DNA of 43,124 nt from Streptomyces spiramenti (lineage in GTDB: Bacteria > Actinomycetota > Actinomycetes > Streptomycetales > Streptomycetaceae), in the NCBI RefSeq assembly GCF_012034385.1, contig NZ_JAAVJB010000007.1, positions 18,131 through 61,254 of the forward strand. The letters run 5' to 3'. The translations under genes were made by a program, and so were the position numbers. The notes beneath the pieces were generated by a model. The model was given only the letters and a program-made list of their open reading frames with translations. It was not told the origin of the DNA and ran no database searches. Shown in pieces: positions 1 through 7,125 of this stretch. Every line of letters starts with the position of its first letter. The first letter of the stretch is position 1.

Positions 1-19
1 CCCCCCCCCCCCCCCCCCC
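1..19. repeat. Homopolymer C tract at window edge
   Basis: Nineteen consecutive C residues open the window. No reading frame with good support crosses it. A tract this long is prone to slippage and to assembly or sequencing error, so its length may not be exact. Confidence 0.8.
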
Positions 20-198
20 GCCACCGTGCCGAGCGGGGGAGCCGCGCGGCACCGCCACCACGCGGTGAGGGGCATGGGGGCGGGGACCGCGGGCGGTCAG
101 GGCGTGTCGTTCGGGCCGTCCGTGGAGCCGCGACGCCTGGCACGGCATCTCGCCGCGTCACCGGACCACGCGAGTACGACCCCGTACGAGCCGCGATC

Positions 199-230
199 CG
201 GCGTCCTGCGGTGCGCCGCGCCGGACGCCG
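199..230. terminator. Nested hairpin upstream of the DUF1697 gene
   Basis: CGGCGTCC (199-206) pairs perfectly with GGACGCCG (223-230), and inside the loop GCGG (208-211) pairs with CCGC (216-219). There is no T-run. It could end a gene lying left of the window. Nothing else is supported in 20-265. Confidence 0.35.
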
Positions 231-265
231 CGGCCTGATCCACGAAAGATCCGAACGACTCGCCC

Positions 266-277
266 TAGGCTGCCCGT
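266..277 (+). promoter_or_regulatory. Leaderless-type promoter (-10 TAGGCT)
   Basis: TAGGCT at 266-271 is a good actinomycete -10 box and ends 6 nt before the ATG at 278. Transcription would start at or next to the start codon, and no Shine-Dalgarno sequence is visible. A -35 box is not convincing. Confidence 0.55.
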
Positions 278-838
278 ATGAGTGAAGCGACGGTTCGGGT
301 GCTGCTGCTGCGGGGTGTCAACGTCGGCGGCAGCCGCAAGGTGCCCATGGCCGAACTGCGAGAGGTGCTCGTCGCCGCCGGCCACCGGCGGGTCCGTACG
401 CTGCTGCAGAGCGGCAACGCCGTCCTCGTGACCGACCCGGGGCCTCCCGAGGCGGTGGCGTCCGCGGTGGAGGCGGACCTCCGGGAGCGTTTCGGGTTCC
501 CGGTGGAGGCTCTCGTCCTGGGCGTCGCGGCCCTGCGCGGGGTCGTCGCCCGCTGCCCGTTTCCCACCGAGGGCATCGACCCGACCCGGCTGCACGTGGT
601 CTTCCTGGACCGGTCGTCGCGGGAACACCCGCTGGCGGACGCCGATCCCGCCCGGTTCGCCCCCGACGAGATGCGGCTCGGGGAACGCCAGATCTACGTG
701 CGCTACCCGAACGGTTCCGGCCGCAGCCGTCTCGCGCAGGCGCTGTCCGCCCAGCCGCCCGTCGGTTTCGCCACCGCGCGGAACTGGCGCACCGTCACCC
801 GGCTGCTGGAACTCGCGGAGGCGACCCCCGCCGATTGA
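278..838 (+). CDS. DUF1697 family protein
   Basis: The product is 186 residues, full length for DUF1697. The N-terminal segment LLRGVNVGGSRKVPMAELRE is the family signature, followed by the typical LLQSGNAVLVTD strand. The biochemical role of the family is not established. No signal peptide or membrane segment is seen, so a cytoplasmic protein is expected. The ATG at 278 is chosen because the family motif begins about ten residues in and because a -10 box ends 6 nt upstream, consistent with a leaderless message. The gene is single, with 112 bp before the next gene on the same strand. Confidence 0.85.
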   Translation: MSEATVRVLLLRGVNVGGSRKVPMAELREVLVAAGHRRVRTLLQSGNAVLVTDPGPPEAVASAVEADLRERFGFPVEALVLGVAALRGVVARCPFPTEGIDPTRLHVVFLDRSSREHPLADADPARFAPDEMRLGERQIYVRYPNGSGRSRLAQALSAQPPVGFATARNWRTVTRLLELAEATPAD

Positions 839-950
839 CCCCCGCCGCGCGCCGGCCGGCGCCCCGGGGCCGGCACGCGTTCGCGCACGGCGATTCCGCT
901 CTCCGCCGAGCGTCCGCCGCGGGCAGCCGCCGCCGGGCACGCTGAACGGT

Positions 951-1940
951 ATGAGACTTCTGATGCTGGGCGGGACCGGGTTCGTCGGACGGGCGGTGGT
1001 GGCCGAGGCGCTGCGCCGCGGATGGCAGGTCACCGCGTTCCACCGGGGCAACGCGCCGGACCTGCCCGGAGTGCGCGGACTGCGTGGCGACCGCTCCTCG
1101 GCGGACGGCACGACTGCCCTGGCCGCGGGGGAGTGGGACCTGGCCGTCGACACCTGGTCCGGCGCCCCCGTCGCGGTGCGGCGCACCGCCCGCATGCTCG
1201 CGGGCAGGGTCGGCCACTACGGCTACGTCTCCTCCCGCTCCGTCTACGTCCACCCCCGGCCGGCGGGCGCGCCGACCGCCGAGTCCGCGCCCGTGGTCGC
1301 GGCCGACGCCGACGGCCCGGCCACGGAGTACGCGCGCGACAAGCGGGGCGCGGAGATCGCTGTGGGCGAGTCGTTCCCCGACGCCTGCCTGCTGGCCCGC
1401 GCCGGGCTGATCCTGGGCCCGCACGAGGACATCGGCCGGCTGCCCTGGTGGCTGCTGCGGATCAGCCGCGGCGGCGCCGTCCTCGCGCCGGGCCCGCCCG
1501 AGCTTCCCCTCCAGTACGTGGACGCCCGCGACCTGGCGGTCTGGCTGCTGGATGCCGGTGCCCGCGGCCTGACAGGCGCCTTCGACACGGCCTCCCGGAG
1601 CGGCCACGCCACCATGGGATCGCTGCTGGAGGCGTGCGTGGCCGCGACCGGCTCCGCCGCGACATTGCGCTGGGCGGCACCCGAGGCGTTGCGGCAGGCC
1701 GGAATCGAACCCTGGACCGACCTCCCGGTCTGGCTGCCGCCGGGGGAACTCCACACCGCGCTCCACGGCGCGGACACCCGGCTGGCGCACTCGGCCGGAC
1801 TGCGCTGCCGTCCGGTCGCGGAGACCGTCGAGGACACCTGGCGCCGGCTGTCGCCGCTCGCCGCTGTCCCGTTGCGGGCGGACCGGCCGCCGGTGGGGCT
1901 CGACGCCGCCCGCGAACGGGAGGTCCTGGCCACCCTGTGA
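951..1940 (+). CDS. NAD-dependent epimerase/dehydratase-like reductase
   Basis: A 329-residue Rossmann-fold protein. GGTGFVGRAV at residues 7-16 is the glycine-rich dinucleotide-binding loop of the extended SDR (epimerase/dehydratase) class. The usual catalytic Tyr-x3-Lys is not obvious; the region around YARDKRGAE (about residue 125) is the best candidate, so activity is uncertain. The substrate cannot be told from sequence. Residues 170-200 carry a YVDARDLAVWLL segment typical of epimerase-like reductases. No Shine-Dalgarno is evident. A weak CACGCT box 7 nt before the ATG makes a leaderless start possible. The gene ends 40 bp before an inverted-repeat element and converges on the next gene. 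Confidence 0.8.
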   Translation: MRLLMLGGTGFVGRAVVAEALRRGWQVTAFHRGNAPDLPGVRGLRGDRSSADGTTALAAGEWDLAVDTWSGAPVAVRRTARMLAGRVGHYGYVSSRSVYVHPRPAGAPTAESAPVVAADADGPATEYARDKRGAEIAVGESFPDACLLARAGLILGPHEDIGRLPWWLLRISRGGAVLAPGPPELPLQYVDARDLAVWLLDAGARGLTGAFDTASRSGHATMGSLLEACVAATGSAATLRWAAPEALRQAGIEPWTDLPVWLPPGELHTALHGADTRLAHSAGLRCRPVAETVEDTWRRLSPLAAVPLRADRPPVGLDAAREREVLATL

Positions 1941-1980
1941 GGACGCCGCGCGAGGAGCGCTGCGCCTCCCGTCCGTCTCA

Positions 1981-2144
1981 GCGCGTGTGTGAGACCCCAC
2001 GCCGGGCCCGCGACGCCGGCTACGGCCATCTGCTGCGTTGTCAGGAACACCCGATCACAACCCGGTATGAGGGTGCCCCTCCGCCGTGCAGCTGACCGCA
2101 TCTGACGCCGCGAGCCGATCCGACGCGGGGTCTCGAAGACGCTC
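1981..2144 (+). mobile_element. MITE-like inverted-repeat element, copy A
   Basis: About 164 bp, roughly 90% identical by hand alignment to the reverse complement of 29691-29853. The ends are imperfect inverted repeats: the left end runs GCGCGT then GAGACCCCACGCCGG, and the right end reversed runs GAGCGTCTTCGAGACCCCG. The flanks carry a direct TCA (1978-1980 and 2145-2147), which may be a target duplication. The longer direct match TCTCAGCGCG (1976-1985, 2143-2152) overlaps the ends. No transposase is encoded, so the element would be non-autonomous. The right edge abuts the TGA stop of the - strand gene at 2145. Confidence 0.75.
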
Positions 2145-2621
2145 TCAGCGCGGCGGCCCCTGGCGCTCCTCGCCCACCGGGACGCAGGCGGTGCGCCCGC
2201 CGTGGCGCCAGTCGGCGGGGGCGCTCTGCAACCGGTCGGCGAGGTCGAAGGCGTCCATCCCCTCCTGGGGCGAACCGGGGAGGGGGTCGCCCACGATCGC
2301 GACCTGGAGGTTGGCGGCCTCCCAGTCGTCCTCGAACTCCCAGCGGTCGCCGCTCTGCACGAAGAGGTCCTCACCGACCCGGGTGGGCGGTCCCGCCACG
2401 TACTCCAGCACCGCCCATTCGCCCTGGTAGCCGCAACGGGCCTCCTCGGCCGTCTGGCCGGGCACCACCCGCCACCCGTCGAGGGTCTGCTCCGGCGGGG
2501 TCCTGGGCTCGCCGCCCGGCGAGCCGAAGACCATCCAGGCACCCATGCTGATCAGGACCGACACCGCGATACCGCGTGGTGGCCACGATCGCGAACGCTC
2601 CGCTGACGTCTCATCCGGCAC
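2145..2621 (-). CDS. Hypothetical membrane-anchored protein
   Basis: Not recognised. The 158-residue product starts at GTG (2619-2621). After about 14 charged residues comes one hydrophobic stretch, about residues 17-32 (GIAVSVLISMGAWMVF), that could be a signal anchor. The rest is acidic and soluble, with a repeated pattern of Trp and Glu/Asp residues, and would lie outside the membrane. The stop codon TGA (2147-2145) is also the flank of the repeat element next to it, so the element inserted exactly at the end of this gene. Two cysteines (in RCGYQG and TACVPV) could form a disulfide if the domain is secreted. No operon partner. Confidence 0.65.
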   Translation of the reverse strand: MPDETSAERSRSWPPRGIAVSVLISMGAWMVFGSPGGEPRTPPEQTLDGWRVVPGQTAEEARCGYQGEWAVLEYVAGPPTRVGEDLFVQSGDRWEFEDDWEAANLQVAIVGDPLPGSPQEGMDAFDLADRLQSAPADWRHGGRTACVPVGEERQGPPR

Positions 2622-2780
2622 CCCGGCAGGTTATCCGGTCCCGGCGGCCGGGACACAGTCACACGACGCGAAGGGAGGTCGGCTCCGTGGCGGGCGCGCC
2701 GTCGCAGCGCCCCGCGCCGACGGCGGCAACCACCGCACGAGGCGGCGGCATCCGGCATGCGAGACCCGGGGGCTGCGTTC

Positions 2781-2809
2781 TTGACGCCAACCGAAGGCAC
2801 TGCGAAGCT
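2781..2809 (+). promoter_or_regulatory. Promoter of the ssuE leader peptide
   Basis: A -35 TTGACG (2781-2786), a 17-nt spacer and a -10 GAAGCT (2804-2809) end 6 nt before the GTG at 2816. This geometry predicts a transcript whose first codon is the GTG of the leader peptide. Confidence 0.55.
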
Positions 2810-2815
2810 CGTTGC

Positions 2816-2899
2816 GTGAGCCAGGCCGACCTCCTCTTCGTGCGGTTGCACGTCGATCTCCGCCGCCAGGCCAGCGCCCTGTGTGCCGGCTGCCGCTGA
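2816..2899 (+). CDS. Cys-containing putative leader peptide (sulfur attenuation type)
   Basis: A 27-codon ORF starting GTG and ending TGA, with the core VRLHVDLRRQASALC followed by AGCR. Short peptides of this form (R-x-H-V-D-L then S-A-x-C near the C terminus) are, from memory, annotated as putative leader peptides ahead of sulfur genes in Streptomyces. Cys-rich leaderless uORFs are described as cysteine attenuators in mycobacteria. Two Cys codons sit at positions 23 and 26, close to the stop, where ribosome stalling at low Cys-tRNA would be expected. It lies 242 nt upstream of the SsuE-like gene, and a hairpin follows it. A second leader with the same core precedes cysI at 14287-14373. Too short for routine gene callers. 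Confidence 0.75.
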   Translation: MSQADLLFVRLHVDLRRQASALCAGCR

Positions 2900-2924
2900 G
2901 ACACGGTCAGCCGAGCCCCGCCAC

Positions 2925-2952
2925 GGCCGTCCGGGACGCGTTCCCGGTGGCC
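2925..2952 (+). promoter_or_regulatory. Stable hairpin after the leader peptide
   Basis: CCGGGA (2931-2936) pairs with TCCCGG (2942-2947) around a CGCGT loop, extended by GGCC (2925-2928) with GGCC (2949-2952). It begins 25 nt past the leader stop codon, where a ribosome stalled at the Cys codons could change its folding. There is no T-run, so any termination would have to be Rho-dependent or act on translation. Confidence 0.45.
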
Positions 2953-3141
2953 GCCGCGTGCTGCCGCTCCCGCGCCTCCCTTCGGAACCGCCCCTGACCC
3001 GGTGGCACGGCACCGCGCCCTGCCGCCGGGACCGCCGGGCACCCGACGGGAGCGAGGCGGGTGGCGCCTCGGGTGACCGGACCGCCCCGCCCGGCGAACA
3101 CCGCCGGTCCGCCGCCCGTGGTCCACCCGCCCGGAGTCCCC

Positions 3142-3690
3142 ATGACACACATCCTCGCCGTCTCAGGCGGCAGCTCGCCGCACTCCCGCGCCGAGTTGCT
3201 GGTACCTCACGCCATCGACCGGCTCACCGCCACCGGTTTCGACGCCGCCCACCTCGCGGTCCACGGCCTCCCGGCCGAGGAACTGCTGGCGGGGCGGGCG
3301 GAGTCCGCCGAGATCCACAGAGCCGTGGACGCCGTCGCCCTCGCCGACGGCGTCATCGTCGCCACGCCCGTCGTCCGGGGCGCCTACTCCGGCGTCCTGA
3401 AGACCTTCCTCGACCTTCTGCCGCACGCCGCGCTCGCCGGCAAGACCGTGCTCCCGCTCGTGACCTCCGGCTCCGTCACCCAACTGCTCGCCCTGGACTA
3501 CGCGCTGCGGCCGGTGCTCAGCTCGCTGGGCGCCCGGCACATCGTGGGCGGCTGCCTGTTCCTCGACGACGACGTCGAGCGCTCCCCGACGGGCGGCACC
3601 CGGCTGCGCGAGGCCGCCGAACAGCGGCTCTTCGCCGTCGTCGACGACTTCGTCGAGTCGCTGCCCGTCCACACCGGGGCCGGCGCCTGA
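3142..3690 (+). CDS. ssuE: NAD(P)H-dependent FMN reductase, SsuE-like
   Basis: A 182-residue flavodoxin-fold reductase. The N-terminal HILAVSGGSSPHSRAELL is the phosphate-binding loop of the NADPH-dependent FMN reductase family, and ATPVVRGAYSGVLKTFLDLL (about residues 74-93) is the second flavin-contacting signature of the SsuE/MsuE branch. It would supply FMNH2 to a sulfonate monooxygenase; no such monooxygenase is encoded nearby. The ATG at 3142 is chosen over an upstream GTG at 3061 because GGAG lies 5 nt before it and the family motif starts at once. The upstream leader peptide suggests control by cysteine supply. A winged-helix regulator follows 98 bp downstream. Confidence 0.85.
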   Translation: MTHILAVSGGSSPHSRAELLVPHAIDRLTATGFDAAHLAVHGLPAEELLAGRAESAEIHRAVDAVALADGVIVATPVVRGAYSGVLKTFLDLLPHAALAGKTVLPLVTSGSVTQLLALDYALRPVLSSLGARHIVGGCLFLDDDVERSPTGGTRLREAAEQRLFAVVDDFVESLPVHTGAGA

Positions 3691-3788
3691 CCGCGCCCGC
3701 CCGCAGCGCGCCGCGCACCCGGCCGGCGCCGCCACCCGCGGCGCACCGGCCCTCCCACCTCGCATCCCTGAGGAAACAGGAGCAGACC

Positions 3789-4445
3789 ATGCATTCCTCC
3801 ACCGCTCTGGCGGACCTCACCCCGCCCTCCGGCCCGGTCGCCGCCCCCCAGCTGCTGCCGCTGGCCCGCCGGCAGGCCCGGCCGGCCGGCCCGCCGACCC
3901 AGGCCGCCGTCACTGCCGACCCCGGCCGCGCCCCGCTGGTCGGGTACCTGGTGCTGGCTCCCGCGGGCACCGATCCCACTGACCTGCTGAACGCGGTCCG
4001 GGCGGAGTTCCGCGGCCCGCCGATGCCGCTGACGGTGCTGCCCGTCCCCACCGGCGCGGTGGCTGCGCCCACGGCCGTCCACGCGGTCGGTGCCCCGGTC
4101 GGCGCGGCCCCGACCGGTCCGTGGGCCGCCGGGCCGCGGACCGCCGAGGTCCGGGAGAGCGCCGGCATCGTCGTCGACCGCACCGCGCGGACCGTCGAGG
4201 TCGACGGGGTGCCGCTCGACCTGACCTACCTGGAGTACGAGCTGCTGTCCCTGCTCGTCGCCCACCCCCACCGCGTCTTCACCCGGGACCAGCTGGTCGA
4301 GACCGTCTGGGGGTACGGGCCGGTCGGGGACCGGCGCACTGTCGACGTCCACGTGGCGCGGGTGCGGCGCAAGCTCGGGGAGTACCGCGCGCGCGTCGTC
4401 ACCGTCCACCGCGTCGGGTACAAGTACGTGACGCCCGCCGGCTGA
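3789..4445 (+). CDS. Orphan winged-helix (OmpR/PhoB-type) transcriptional regulator
   Basis: 218 residues. The C-terminal about 95 residues form an OmpR/PhoB DNA-binding domain: LTYLEYELLSLLVAHPHRVF, then RDQLVETVWG, then the recognition-helix region RTVDVHVARVRRKLGE and the wing VTVHRVGYKY. The N-terminal about 115 residues are Pro/Ala-rich with one strand-like segment (LVGYLVLAPAGTDP), and there is no receiver domain or phospho-acceptor Asp. It is therefore not a normal two-component regulator. Its place 98 bp after the SsuE-like gene and facing the cys/ssu operon suggests that it senses sulfur status or controls that operon, which is inference. The ATG at 3789 follows an AGGAAACAGGAGC ribosome-binding region. 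Confidence 0.8.
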   Translation: MHSSTALADLTPPSGPVAAPQLLPLARRQARPAGPPTQAAVTADPGRAPLVGYLVLAPAGTDPTDLLNAVRAEFRGPPMPLTVLPVPTGAVAAPTAVHAVGAPVGAAPTGPWAAGPRTAEVRESAGIVVDRTARTVEVDGVPLDLTYLEYELLSLLVAHPHRVFTRDQLVETVWGYGPVGDRRTVDVHVARVRRKLGEYRARVVTVHRVGYKYVTPAG

Positions 4446-4453
4446 CGAGGACA

Positions 4454-4497
4454 GGACCGGCCCGGAACCCCCTCCGAAGGGGGTTCCGGGCCGGTCC
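4454..4497. terminator. Bidirectional terminator between regulator and chelatase genes
   Basis: A perfect 20-bp stem (4454-4473 with 4478-4497, first arm GGACCGGCCCGGAACCCCCT) around a CCGA loop, located between the convergent stop codons at 4445 and 4522. It lacks a T-run, as is common in Streptomyces. Confidence 0.85.
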
Positions 4498-4521
4498 CAC
4501 GGGCGTCGGCGGCGGGCGGTC

Positions 4522-5355
4522 TCAACCGCGTCCGCCGCCCGCCGCAGCTCCTCGCCGCGGCGCCCGTACCGGCGGCGCCGCGACACCGGCCTCCCAGCGC
4601 CTGAGTACCAGCTCGGCCAGTTCCGGGCAGTCACCGATCACCGGTGCGACGACGTCCGCGCCCGCCTCTTCCGCGCCGCGCGCGATGCGGTCCGGCAATC
4701 GCCCCGGTGCCAGCACGTACGGTGCCACCGCCACCCGGCGGACGCCCTGCGCGCGCAGGGCGCGCACGGCGTCCGCCGTGGTGGGCGGCGACGCGGAGGC
4801 GAACGCGGGCCGCACGGCGCACCATCCAGCGGTGCGCCGCCACTCCCGCGCGGTTGCCGCGACCGTCGCGATCGCCTCCGGGTCCGAGGAGCCCGCCGCG
4901 GCCAGCACGACGCCGGTCCCCGCGGCGTCCGCGGGACCGACCCCGACCTCGCGGAGCCGGCGCGTCAAGGCGGCGGTCAGCAGCAGGTCCGGCCCCAGGA
5001 CCGGTGCCTGCCGCACCACCGGCGCACCCGGACGCGCCGCCTGCGCCGCCAGTACCTCGGGGATGTCCTTCTTGGCGTGGTAGGCGTCCGTGAGCAGCAG
5101 CGGTACCGCCACCACCTCCCGTACGCCCGCCTCCCGCAGCCGCTCCAGCGCCTGTCCGGGGCCGGGCAGGGTGAAGTCCAGGTAGCAGCCGTGGACCCGC
5201 TGCTCCGGCCGCTGCGCGCGGACCCGCTCCAGCAGGGCGGTGACCGTGGCCGCGTGGCGCGGGTCGCGGCTGCCGTGGGCGACGACCAGCAGCGCCGGGG
5301 CGGGCCCGCGGGAGGCCACCGGGGCGAGCCCGCGCCGGGGGTGGGGTGACGTCAT
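4522..5355 (-). CDS. Sirohydrochlorin chelatase, two-domain CbiX/SirB type
   Basis: 277 residues with two CbiX-like halves. The first begins LLVVAHGSRDPR (about residues 22-33), holding the metal-binding His of the family, followed by YLDFTLPG and the LLLTDAYHAKKDIPEV loop with a second conserved His. The second half begins near residue 145 (TGVVLAAAGSSDP) and is weaker in these residues. It probably inserts Fe2+ into sirohydrochlorin to make siroheme for CysI, ten genes upstream in the same operon. It starts 3 nt after the ssuC stop codon, so it is translationally coupled to it. A cobalt-specific CbiX role is possible, but the operon argues for siroheme. Confidence 0.85.
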   Translation of the reverse strand: MTSPHPRRGLAPVASRGPAPALLVVAHGSRDPRHAATVTALLERVRAQRPEQRVHGCYLDFTLPGPGQALERLREAGVREVVAVPLLLTDAYHAKKDIPEVLAAQAARPGAPVVRQAPVLGPDLLLTAALTRRLREVGVGPADAAGTGVVLAAAGSSDPEAIATVAATAREWRRTAGWCAVRPAFASASPPTTADAVRALRAQGVRRVAVAPYVLAPGRLPDRIARGAEEAGADVVAPVIGDCPELAELVLRRWEAGVAAPPVRAPRRGAAAGGGRG

Positions 5356-5358
5356 CGC

Positions 5359-6306
5359 TCAGCCGCTCCTTCCCAGCAGTCCCCTGCTGCGCAGCACCCG
5401 TCGCTCCAGCGGTGAGAAGAACAGCAGGTCGATCGCGACACCGACCAGCAGGATCAGCAGGATCGCGGCGAGCACGCCCGACATGTTCTGCATGGTGCGG
5501 TAGTTCTCCATCAACTGTCCCAGACCGGTTCCCAGGGCGGGCGCGTTGACGATCAGCTCCGCGGCCATCAGCGAACGCCAGGAGAAGGCCCAGCCCTGCT
5601 TGAGACCCGCGAGGTACCCGGGGAGGGCGGCGGGGAGCAGGATGTGTCGCACCCCGGTCAGCCCGGTCGCTCCCAGGGTCCGGCCCGCCCGCAGGTGGAT
5701 CGGCGGGATCTGGTCGACACCCGCGACGATGCCGTTGGCGATCGACGGGACGGCACCGAGCAGGATCACGGCGTAGATGGTGCCGTTGGTCAGCCCGAAC
5801 CAGATGATCGCGGCCGGCACCCAGGCGATCGAGGGGAGCGACTGGAGTCCGGTCACGATGGGCCCGATCGCCGCCCGAACCACCCTCACCCGTGCGATGA
5901 GCAGCCCCAGCGGGGTGCCCAGCGCGATGGCGATGGCGAAGCCGGAGATCCCCCGGGAGACGCTGGTCCAGATGTAGTCCAGCAGCGTCCCCTGCACCCA
6001 CATCTGCTCGACGGCGCCCCAGACGTCCAGCGGGCCGGGCAGCAGGTAGTCGGGCTTGATCCCGGAGAGGTGGACGATCTGCCAGACGGTGAGGACCAGG
6101 ACGATCGCGGCCAGCGGCGGCACCACCTTGTCGAGCAGGACGCGGCCGACGGGCGGACGGTCCGGGGCGGGCCGGGTCTCCAGCGCGTCGAGTCCCGCCT
6201 CCAGGTCGGCGAGGTCGCTCCGCTGCCGGTCGGCGCCACCGGCCGGCCCGGGGTCGCCGCCCGGCCTGTCGGCGCCGCGTGCGGTGTCGGCGTCAGTGCT
6301 GGACAT
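5359..6306 (-). CDS. ssuC: ABC transporter permease, sulfonate/aliphatic sulfonate type
   Basis: 315 residues. A hydrophilic N terminus of about 65 residues precedes a permease domain of the BPD_transp_1 / SsuC-TauC-NrtB type with about six membrane segments. The EAA-loop region appears as AGRTLGATGLTGVRHILLPA followed by ALPGYLAGLKQGWAFSWRSL. It would form the membrane channel of an importer with SsuB and SsuA. It overlaps the ssuB stop codon by 14 nt. Substrate class is inferred from family and from placement after cysN; sulfonate, taurine or a sulfate ester cannot be separated from sequence. Confidence 0.85.
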   Translation of the reverse strand: MSSTDADTARGADRPGGDPGPAGGADRQRSDLADLEAGLDALETRPAPDRPPVGRVLLDKVVPPLAAIVLVLTVWQIVHLSGIKPDYLLPGPLDVWGAVEQMWVQGTLLDYIWTSVSRGISGFAIAIALGTPLGLLIARVRVVRAAIGPIVTGLQSLPSIAWVPAAIIWFGLTNGTIYAVILLGAVPSIANGIVAGVDQIPPIHLRAGRTLGATGLTGVRHILLPAALPGYLAGLKQGWAFSWRSLMAAELIVNAPALGTGLGQLMENYRTMQNMSGVLAAILLILLVGVAIDLLFFSPLERRVLRSRGLLGRSG

Positions 6307-7099
6307 GGCGACGGATCTCCTGGCGAAGGTGGTCGGTGATCTCGACGGACAGGGCGGAGACCGCCGCGTCCTCGATGCGGCGCGGCTGCGGGATGTCGAT
6401 CTTCCACTCCCGCACCACCCGGCCCGGCCGGGAGGAGAGCAGGACCACGCGCTGCGCGAGCCGTACCGCCTCGCGCACGTTGTGCGTCACGAACAGCACG
6501 GACAGGCCGGTCTCCTGCCACACCCGCGTCAGTTCCTCGTGGAGGACGTCGCGGGTGATGGCGTCGAGCGCCGCGAACGGCTCGTCCATCAGCAGAAGTT
6601 GACTGTCCTGCGCCAACGCCCTCGCCAGGGCGACGCGTTGCCGCATCCCGCCGGATAGCTCGTGGATGCGCTTGCCGTGGGTGCCGCCCAACCGCACGAG
6701 TTCCAGCAGGCGTTCCGCCTCCGGTCGGCGTTCCTTCTTGGGGACGCCGCGCAGTCGCAGCGCCAGTTCGATGTTGCGGCCGGCGGTGAGCCAGGGGAAG
6801 AGCGCGTGCTCCTGGAACATCAGGGCGGGCCGGCCGCCGGGGACGTCGATGCTCCCCGAGGTCGGCGCGTCGAGCCCGGCGACCAGGTTGAGCAGCGTGG
6901 ACTTGCCGCAGCCCGAGGCGCCGATGAGGGTGACGAACTCCCCCGGTCGGACGGTCAGGTCGACCTCTTCGACGGCGCGCTGCCGTGAGGCGGCGCGGCC
7001 GAACGACTTGCTGACCGATGCGAAGCGGACCGCGTGCTGGGCGGTGGTGGCGCGGCCGGAGTCGGAGTCGGAGTCCGGCGTGGTGACGGTGAGGGCCAT
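6293..7099 (-). CDS. ssuB: ABC transporter ATP-binding protein, SsuB/TauB type
   Basis: 268 residues, the normal size for SsuB. Walker [10 protein letters not shown], the Q-loop [10 protein letters not shown], the ABC signature [15 protein letters not shown], Walker [13 protein letters not shown] and the switch His in LFVTHN are all intact, so it should hydrolyse ATP. The ATG at 7097-7099 is chosen because GGAGGT lies 5 nt upstream; the frame stays open further but without family similarity. The N terminus holds an acidic low-complexity stretch (DSDSDS) from an imperfect trinucleotide repeat. It lies between ssuA (26-nt gap) and ssuC (overlap). Confidence 0.9.
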   Translation of the reverse strand: MALTVTTPDSDSDSGRATTAQHAVRFASVSKSFGRAASRQRAVEEVDLTVRPGEFVTLIGASGCGKSTLLNLVAGLDAPTSGSIDVPGGRPALMFQEHALFPWLTAGRNIELALRLRGVPKKERRPEAERLLELVRLGGTHGKRIHELSGGMRQRVALARALAQDSQLLLMDEPFAALDAITRDVLHEELTRVWQETGLSVLFVTHNVREAVRLAQRVVLLSSRPGRVVREWKIDIPQPRRIEDAAVSALSVEITDHLRQEIRRHVQH

Positions 7100-7125
7100 C
7101 GGATACCTCCTGCTGGTCTCGGTGG

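Noticed and set aside
158..1195. Long - strand open frame of 345 codons across the DUF1697 gene
   Set aside because: Arg/Gly/Pro-rich product with no motif; it mirrors the + strand gene, as expected in very GC-rich DNA.
1022..2095. 357-codon + strand frame running into repeat copy A
   Set aside because: It overlaps the epimerase gene in another frame; its tail (CETPRRARDAGYGHLLRCQE) is only the translated repeat element.
2576..2899. 107-codon frame ending in the ssuE leader peptide
   Set aside because: The part before codon 81 lacks a ribosome site and crosses the promoter; only the last 27 codons fit the leader family.
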